A stretch of DNA of 64,000 bases, from the NCBI RefSeq assembly GCF_050589705.1, contig NZ_JBNGOT010000008.1, positions 186,001-250,000 on the forward strand. The letters are read 5' to 3'. Below the pieces are notes generated by a model that saw nothing but the letters and a program-made list of their open reading frames with translations, was not told the origin of the DNA and made no database searches. How positions within the stretch are numbered: the stretch's first letter is position 1; each line of letters begins with the position of its first letter. Origin of the DNA: Sunxiuqinia rutila. GTDB lineage: Bacteria > Bacteroidota > Bacteroidia > Bacteroidales > Prolixibacteraceae. A program made the position numbers and the translations under genes. Positions 59,967-64,000 of the stretch are shown piece after piece.

Positions 59967-61133
59967 ATGACAAAAAGAGATTTTTACGAAGTATTAGGAG
60001 TTAGCAAAAACGCTTCGGCCGAGGAAATTAAAAAAGCCTATCGGAAAAAAGCCATTCAATATCACCCGGATAAAAATCCGGACAACAAGGAAGCTGAAGA
60101 AAAATTCAAGGAAGCTGCCGAGGCCTATGAGGTATTGAGCAATCCGCAAAAGAAACAACGCTATGACCAGTTCGGGCATGCCGGAGTTGGCGGAGCAGGT
60201 GGCGGCGGTGGATTCAGCCAGCACGATATGTCCATGGATGATATTTTCTCCATGTTTGGCGATATTTTCGGAGGTCATGGCTTTGGCGGAGGCGGTTTCG
60301 GCGGCTTTGGCGGGTCATCTCGCGGAGGCGGCAGAAGAGTGCATCGCGGATCCGATCTGCGCGTAAAAGTCACCCTTTCGCTTAAAGACATTGCCAATGG
60401 CGTAGAAAAGAAACTGAAGCTAAAGAAATACAAAGCTTGTGATTCCTGTAACGGAACCGGAGCGCAAGGCGGCAATGACTATACCACCTGTTCCACGTGT
60501 CGCGGAAGCGGCCACGTAACCCGCGTAACCAACACCTTGTTGGGACAAATGCAAACAACAGCAGCCTGCCCCAGCTGTAATGGCGAAGGTCAGATTATTA
60601 AAAACAAATGTAACTCCTGTGGCGGCGAAGGCGTTGTTCGTGACGAAGAAGTTGTGAGCATCAAAATCCCGGCCGGAGTAGCAGAAGGTATGCAGCTGAA
60701 TGTTTCAGGCAAAGGAAATGCTGGACGACGCGGCGGACTGAATGGTGATTTATTAGTCATTATTACAGAAGAAAACCATCCGGAACTAATTCGGGATGGC
60801 AATAATTTAATCTACAATTTATTCCTCAGCCTGCCTGATTTTGCTTTAGGCACAACAGCTGAAATACCTACTGTTGAGAATAAAGTAAAAGTGAAGATAG
60901 AAGCCGGCACACAGCCCGAGAAAATTTTACGCTTACGCGGAAAAGGGCTGCCTGATGTGAATGGCTATGGCAAAGGCGATTTACTGGTACGTATTCACGC
61001 TTGGGCTCCGAAGAAAATTTCGGCTGAAGAGCGTAAACTTCTCGAGAAGCTGCAAGCATCTCCAAACTTCCAGCATACGCCGGGAGCCGGAGACAAAAAC
61101 TTCTTTGAGAAGATGAAGAACATATTTGACTAA
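59967..61133 (+). CDS. dnaJ: Chaperone protein DnaJ
   Basis: A 388-residue full-length DnaJ. The J domain (1-70) has the HPD motif in YHPDKNPD that stimulates DnaK ATPase activity. A Gly/Phe-rich linker follows (about 75-125). Four zinc-binding CxxCxGxG repeats are visible (CDSCNGTG, CSTCRGSG, CPSCNGEG, CNSCGGEG, about 155-230), then the substrate-binding C-terminal domains. It delivers unfolded proteins to DnaK. It is followed by a strong terminator. Confidence 0.97.
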   Translation: MTKRDFYEVLGVSKNASAEEIKKAYRKKAIQYHPDKNPDNKEAEEKFKEAAEAYEVLSNPQKKQRYDQFGHAGVGGAGGGGGFSQHDMSMDDIFSMFGDIFGGHGFGGGGFGGFGGSSRGGGRRVHRGSDLRVKVTLSLKDIANGVEKKLKLKKYKACDSCNGTGAQGGNDYTTCSTCRGSGHVTRVTNTLLGQMQTTAACPSCNGEGQIIKNKCNSCGGEGVVRDEEVVSIKIPAGVAEGMQLNVSGKGNAGRRGGLNGDLLVIITEENHPELIRDGNNLIYNLFLSLPDFALGTTAEIPTVENKVKVKIEAGTQPEKILRLRGKGLPDVNGYGKGDLLVRIHAWAPKKISAEERKLLEKLQASPNFQHTPGAGDKNFFEKMKNIFD

Positions 61134-61154
61134 ATACGCAATGGTCACAACAAA

Positions 61155-61190
61155 AAGAAAGCGGTTATCTCCCTGAGAAACCGCTTTCTT
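61155..61190. terminator. Bidirectional terminator after dnaJ
   Basis: AAGAAAGCGGTT (61155-61166) and AACCGCTTTCTT (61179-61190) form a perfect 12-bp stem. The plus strand continues with T-rich sequence and the minus strand with TTTTTG, so it can also end transcription of the convergent GH105 gene. Confidence 0.85.
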
Positions 61191-61217
61191 CGTTTATTTT
61201 CAGAAGTTCAAAACGAA

Positions 61218-62309
61218 CTACCAATCCATTTTAATCACCTCACTTCCGGCAAGTAAAAAGGCTCCTGTGCCATAAACCGCCCAACTGTCATTCGAGAAAT
61301 TTGCACGCGGATCGGCACCAATTGGCTGGGTCCAGCCCACATGCCCATCGGCTTGCAACAAACCATTCAGGCCAATCCAGGCCTTTTCAACCACCGGCTG
61401 ATACTCCTCTTTGTCTAAAAGGCCATTGTTAATTCCCCATGCCAAAGCATAGGTATAAAAACCCGAACCGCTCGACTCGCCACCTGGATACGATTGCGGA
61501 TCCAACAAACTGGCTCGCCATAAACCATCGGCTTGCTGAAGCGCTTTAATTTTACTGGCCATGCGTAAAAACTGATCTTCGTAGAACTGGCGGTTTTTAT
61601 AATCAGCAGGAAGTTCCTCCAACACGCGCACCAGTCCGCCCATCACCCACCCATTACCACGCGACCAAAATATTTTCTCACCGTTGGCTTCATAGCGAGG
61701 CTCTTTCCAATCGGTTTTATACTGAATATCCCGCGCATACAAATCCTCTTCCTGGTCAAAAAGCAAGTCATACGTTTCCTTAAAAAGCCTGTCATTAAAC
61801 TCCAGGTATTTATCATCTCCCAGCGTAACTCCTAACTTCACCAAAGCCGGAGGAGCCATAAACAGGGCATCGCACCACCACCAGGTAATCGGGCGTATTT
61901 CGCCGGTTTTATATGGCGTCGCCATGATTTTGTCAGCCGTTTCCCGGAAAGGAGCAATCATTTTTTCGTCCTTCTCAATCCGATAAATATCAATGTAGGT
62001 TTGGCAAATCGCATGATCATCGGCATGCTGCAAGCGAGGGCCAGGCTTCCATTCATTGGCCTCTCCCATTTCCATTAAAGCTTTCCAAATCTTTTTAGAG
62101 CCGGTTGTTTCATAAGCCGCAAAAACACCCGCATAAAAAGCGCCGTTGGTCCAATCATACAATTTGTGCTTCGGATTTTTTAACTGCCAGAAGGTCGCTT
62201 TCTTCATCACCTTTTTAATGTGATTGGGCTTAAACAATTTGTCTTTATTCCCGGCGTTCAGGCTGCCAGCAAGCAAAAACAGCAGTAAAACAGATAGTAC
62301 TTTTTTCAT
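61218..62309 (-). CDS. GH105/GH88-type unsaturated glucuronyl hydrolase
   Basis: A 363-residue exported glycoside hydrolase. After a signal peptide (MKKVLSVLLLFLLAGSLNA), an alpha/alpha-toroid enzyme follows. Asp147 in ITWWWCDALFMAPP lies at the general-acid position, and Asp97/98 in LQHADDHAICQTY are further active-site candidates. WSRGNGWVMGGLVRVL (near 227-242) and GGESSGSGFYTYALAWGI are typical of the family. It removes an unsaturated uronic acid from the end of oligosaccharides left by polysaccharide lyases (rhamnogalacturonan, ulvan, heparinoid-like chains). The substrate cannot be fixed here. No lyase is adjacent. Confidence 0.85.
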   Translation of the reverse strand: MKKVLSVLLLFLLAGSLNAGNKDKLFKPNHIKKVMKKATFWQLKNPKHKLYDWTNGAFYAGVFAAYETTGSKKIWKALMEMGEANEWKPGPRLQHADDHAICQTYIDIYRIEKDEKMIAPFRETADKIMATPYKTGEIRPITWWWCDALFMAPPALVKLGVTLGDDKYLEFNDRLFKETYDLLFDQEEDLYARDIQYKTDWKEPRYEANGEKIFWSRGNGWVMGGLVRVLEELPADYKNRQFYEDQFLRMASKIKALQQADGLWRASLLDPQSYPGGESSGSGFYTYALAWGINNGLLDKEEYQPVVEKAWIGLNGLLQADGHVGWTQPIGADPRANFSNDSWAVYGTGAFLLAGSEVIKMDW

Positions 62310-62436
62310 TATGATATTGATTTAGGTTTAATCATGCAATCAAAAATAATATTTTAATGCAATCGATTGTCACAAAATACTAAAATTAAAAAAAGAATAA
62401 AAAATCGGATCGGAGTTACAATTTGTCAGAATTTCA

Positions 62437-62468
62437 TTTGGTTCACCTTTATTTTATCACTATACTTG
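62437..62468 (+). promoter_or_regulatory. Promoter of the histidine operon
   Basis: TTTG (62437-62440), a 20-bp spacer and TATACTTG (62461-62468) fit the Bacteroidota pattern with one mismatch in the -7 element. The predicted start near 62475 puts the leader peptide ATG about 14 bases into the transcript. Confidence 0.65.
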
Positions 62469-62488
62469 CAGCTCAAAGTAAAAACGAC

Positions 62489-62548
62489 ATGAATAACAAA
62501 CTGGGACATATCGGCCATCATCACATCCTATTAATTGGTAGGCCGTAA
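62489..62548 (+). CDS. hisL: Histidine leader peptide
   Basis: A 19-codon frame, MNNKLGHIGHHHILLIGRP, followed by TAA. Histidine codons are at positions 7, 10, 11 and 12. Four histidines in six codons, directly upstream of hisG and downstream of a promoter, is the classic composition of a leader peptide that senses charged tRNA-His. The end of the frame (codons Ile-Gly-Arg-Pro, 62534-62545) overlaps the segment that can pair with the terminator's left arm, so its nucleotide sequence probably matters more than its protein sequence. Short length makes homology calls impossible; the case rests on context. Confidence 0.85.
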   Translation: MNNKLGHIGHHHILLIGRP

Positions 62549-62613
62549 TTCTTTTGCTTTGTTGTAAACAATATTAACCCAAAGAAGGCTTACCAAAACG
62601 GTAAGCCTTTTTT
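62535..62613 (+). promoter_or_regulatory. His operon transcription attenuator: antiterminator/terminator pair
   Basis: Terminator: AAGGCTTACC (62585-62594) and GGTAAGCCTT (62600-62609), a perfect 10-bp stem with loop AAAAC, followed by T (62608-62613). Antiterminator: TTGGTAGGCC (62535-62544, in the leader frame) pairs with GGCTTACCAA (62587-62596), 10 bp with one G-U, and is incompatible with the terminator. A ribosome stalled at the His codons (to 62524) frees 62535-62544, while one at the stop codon (62546) covers it. Low charged tRNA-His should therefore allow read-through into hisG. A small TTGTT/AACAA hairpin (62559-62571) lies between the arms. Confidence 0.85.
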
Positions 62614-62629
62614 ATTGACAAAAATTAGC

Positions 62630-63487
62630 ATGACACAACTAAGAATCGCTATTCAAACAAAAGGGAGACTCAATGAAGACTCCATGCAACTTATTGGAGA
62701 AGCTGGAATTAACATTAACCTGGGGCGGCGAAAACTGCTGGCTGCAGCAAAAAACTTTCCGCTGGAAGTCCTGTTTTTGCGCGATGATGATATTCCGCAG
62801 GCCGTAGCTGACCAAGTAGCCGACATTGGTATTGTTGGTGAAAATGAAATGCTGGAGAAAAAAGAAAACGTGCAAATCATCAAACGATTGGGTTTCAGCA
62901 AATGTCGATTAAGCCTGGCCATTCCAAAATCAGAAGACTACCCGGGCATCGAATGGTTCAACGGCAAAAAAATTGCGACCTCCTATCCCGTTATTCTGAA
63001 AGACTTTTTGGATAAAAACAACGTACAAGCCGACATTCACGTGATTTCGGGTTCCGTAGAAATTGCCCCCGGAATTGGGCTGGCTGATGCCATTTTTGAC
63101 ATTGTAAGTTCAGGCTCAACTTTGGTTTCAAACCGACTGAAGGAAGTAGAAGTAGCCCTTCAATCAGAAGCTGTTTTGGTAGCCCCGAAAGAGCTTTCAC
63201 CAGCCAAGCAAGCCATTCTGGATGAAATGATTTTCCGCATGGAATCGGTTGAGCGGGCAAAAGATAAAAAATACATCGTACTCAATGCCCCCAAAGAAAA
63301 AATTGACGCCATAAAAGCAATTCTTCCAGGCATGAAGAGTCCAACGGTTACATCATTGGCTGAAGAAGGATGGGTATCTATGTCCTCTGTAATTGCAGAG
63401 AAAGAGTTTTGGGAGATCATCGGAAAACTAAAAGAAGTTGGAGCACAAGGTATTTTAGTTATGCCAATTGAAAAGATGATTTTCTAA
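62630..63487 (+). CDS. hisG: ATP phosphoribosyltransferase, long form
   Basis: A 285-residue HisG of the long type with a C-terminal regulatory ACT-like domain. Conserved parts are RIAIQTKGRLNEDSM at the start, LFLRDDDIPQAVADQVADIGIVGENEM, ISGSVEIAPGIGLADAIFDIVSSGSTL (about 139-165, phosphoribosyl-pyrophosphate binding) and PGMKSPTVTSLAEEGWVSM in the regulatory part. It catalyses the first step of histidine synthesis and is normally inhibited by histidine. I choose the ATG at 62630, 17 bases after the terminator T-run, over a TTG at 62615. Confidence 0.96.
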   Translation: MTQLRIAIQTKGRLNEDSMQLIGEAGININLGRRKLLAAAKNFPLEVLFLRDDDIPQAVADQVADIGIVGENEMLEKKENVQIIKRLGFSKCRLSLAIPKSEDYPGIEWFNGKKIATSYPVILKDFLDKNNVQADIHVISGSVEIAPGIGLADAIFDIVSSGSTLVSNRLKEVEVALQSEAVLVAPKELSPAKQAILDEMIFRMESVERAKDKKYIVLNAPKEKIDAIKAILPGMKSPTVTSLAEEGWVSMSSVIAEKEFWEIIGKLKEVGAQGILVMPIEKMIF

Positions 63488-63540
63488 ACAGGGCCACACA
63501 TAAACAAAGAAAACATTCAATCTTACTATAAAATTGACGC

Positions 63541-64000
63541 ATGAAACGCTATTTAAATCCTGAAAAGAGCACATGGGCAGCACTGTTGGAACGCCCGCTG
63601 TTTAACGCAGCCAACCTCAGCGAAAAAGTAGGGGCTATTCTGGATGAAATAAAAACAGATGGACTTCCCGCTGTTCAGAAATATACCGAGCAGTTTGACG
63701 GAGTAGTCCTTCGCGAGTTTGCTGTAAGCCAAGCTGAAATCGAGGAAGCTGCAACTAATTTGGAGGCTGATTTAAAGGCAGCCATCCAAACCGCTGCACA
63801 GAACATTCAGCATTTTCATGCCAGTCAAAAAACAGAAACAAGCAAGATTGAAACAACCAGCGGTGTAGTCTGTTGGCAAAAAGCCGTGGCCATCGAAAAA
63901 GTAGGCCTCTACATTCCGGGAGGCTCAGCTCCTCTATTTTCAACGGTTCTTATGTTGGGAATCCCCGCAAAAATTGCTGGATGCCGGGAAATTGTCCTGT
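63541..64000 (+). CDS. hisD: Histidinol dehydrogenase, N-terminal fragment
   Basis: The first 153 codons of hisD, cut by the end of the window. Recognisable segments are IKTDGLPAVQKYTEQFDGV (about 38-56), VGLYIPGGSAPLFSTVLMLGIPAKIAGC near the cut. The enzyme carries out the last two steps of histidine synthesis, oxidising histidinol to histidine with NAD. It follows hisG by 53 bp and is expected to be the second gene of the operon under the attenuator. Confidence 0.96.
   Translation, partial: MKRYLNPEKSTWAALLERPLFNAANLSEKVGAILDEIKTDGLPAVQKYTEQFDGVVLREFAVSQAEIEEAATNLEADLKAAIQTAAQNIQHFHASQKTETSKIETTSGVVCWQKAVAIEKVGLYIPGGSAPLFSTVLMLGIPAKIAGCREIVL

Overview
The window is a piece of chromosome from a member of the Bacteroidota, most likely a marine or environmental Bacteroidales/Marinilabiliales-type organism. 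The evidence is phylum-restricted families (DUF4249, DUF4290, DUF5683, an LruC-domain protein, a gliding-motility/T9SS type B C-terminal domain, EF-G2), promoters that fit the Bacteroidota pattern TTG/TTTG - 18 to 20 bp - TAnnTTTG, and few Shine-Dalgarno sequences. No tRNA, rRNA, CRISPR array, prophage or intact insertion sequence was seen.

Layout. 1-9113: accessory and housekeeping genes: the end of a DUF4249 protein, a small outer-membrane protein, a 550-bp non-coding stretch with four hairpin repeats, an MFS exporter, an ArgE-like M20 deacetylase, a secreted creatininase-family enzyme, RluF, a cold-shock-domain protein, a GH43-like lipoprotein and a DoxX protein. 9194-23222: a minus-strand block with an MBOAT acyltransferase and its SGNH partner, MltD-like LysM transglycosylase, DUF5683 protein, ParB, ParA, heptose-phosphate kinase, PriA, an OmpA-family protein and EttA. 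23365-23730: a stand-alone response regulator. 23816-40898: the complete str-S10-spc-alpha supercluster on the minus strand (rpsL, rpsG, fusA, then rpsJ through rplQ), including secY, infA, rpmJ and rpoA, without tuf, adk or map.

41094-45104: an export operon made of a C39-peptidase ABC transporter, a small PH-like membrane protein and an HlyD-type adaptor, with no recognisable substrate nearby. 45565-47721: a second elongation factor G (EF-G2) that lacks the switch II histidine and has a changed G4 motif. 48034-53911: a surface-oriented region: LruC-domain lipoprotein, three glycosyltransferases and a T9SS cargo protein. 54084-61133: UvrD/PcrA helicase, DUF4290 protein, MurA with aspartate in place of the fosfomycin-target cysteine, a TlpA-like thiol reductase, GrpE and DnaJ. 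61218-62309: a GH105-type unsaturated glucuronyl hydrolase. 62437-64000: the start of a histidine operon (hisG, hisD) preceded by a promoter, a 19-codon leader peptide with four His codons, and a terminator whose left arm can pair instead with the end of the leader coding sequence.

The most striking system is this histidine attenuator: all the parts of a two-state ribosome-mediated switch can be read from the sequence. Next come the EF-G/EF-G2 pair and the palindrome-plus-promoter in front of the LruC-domain gene.
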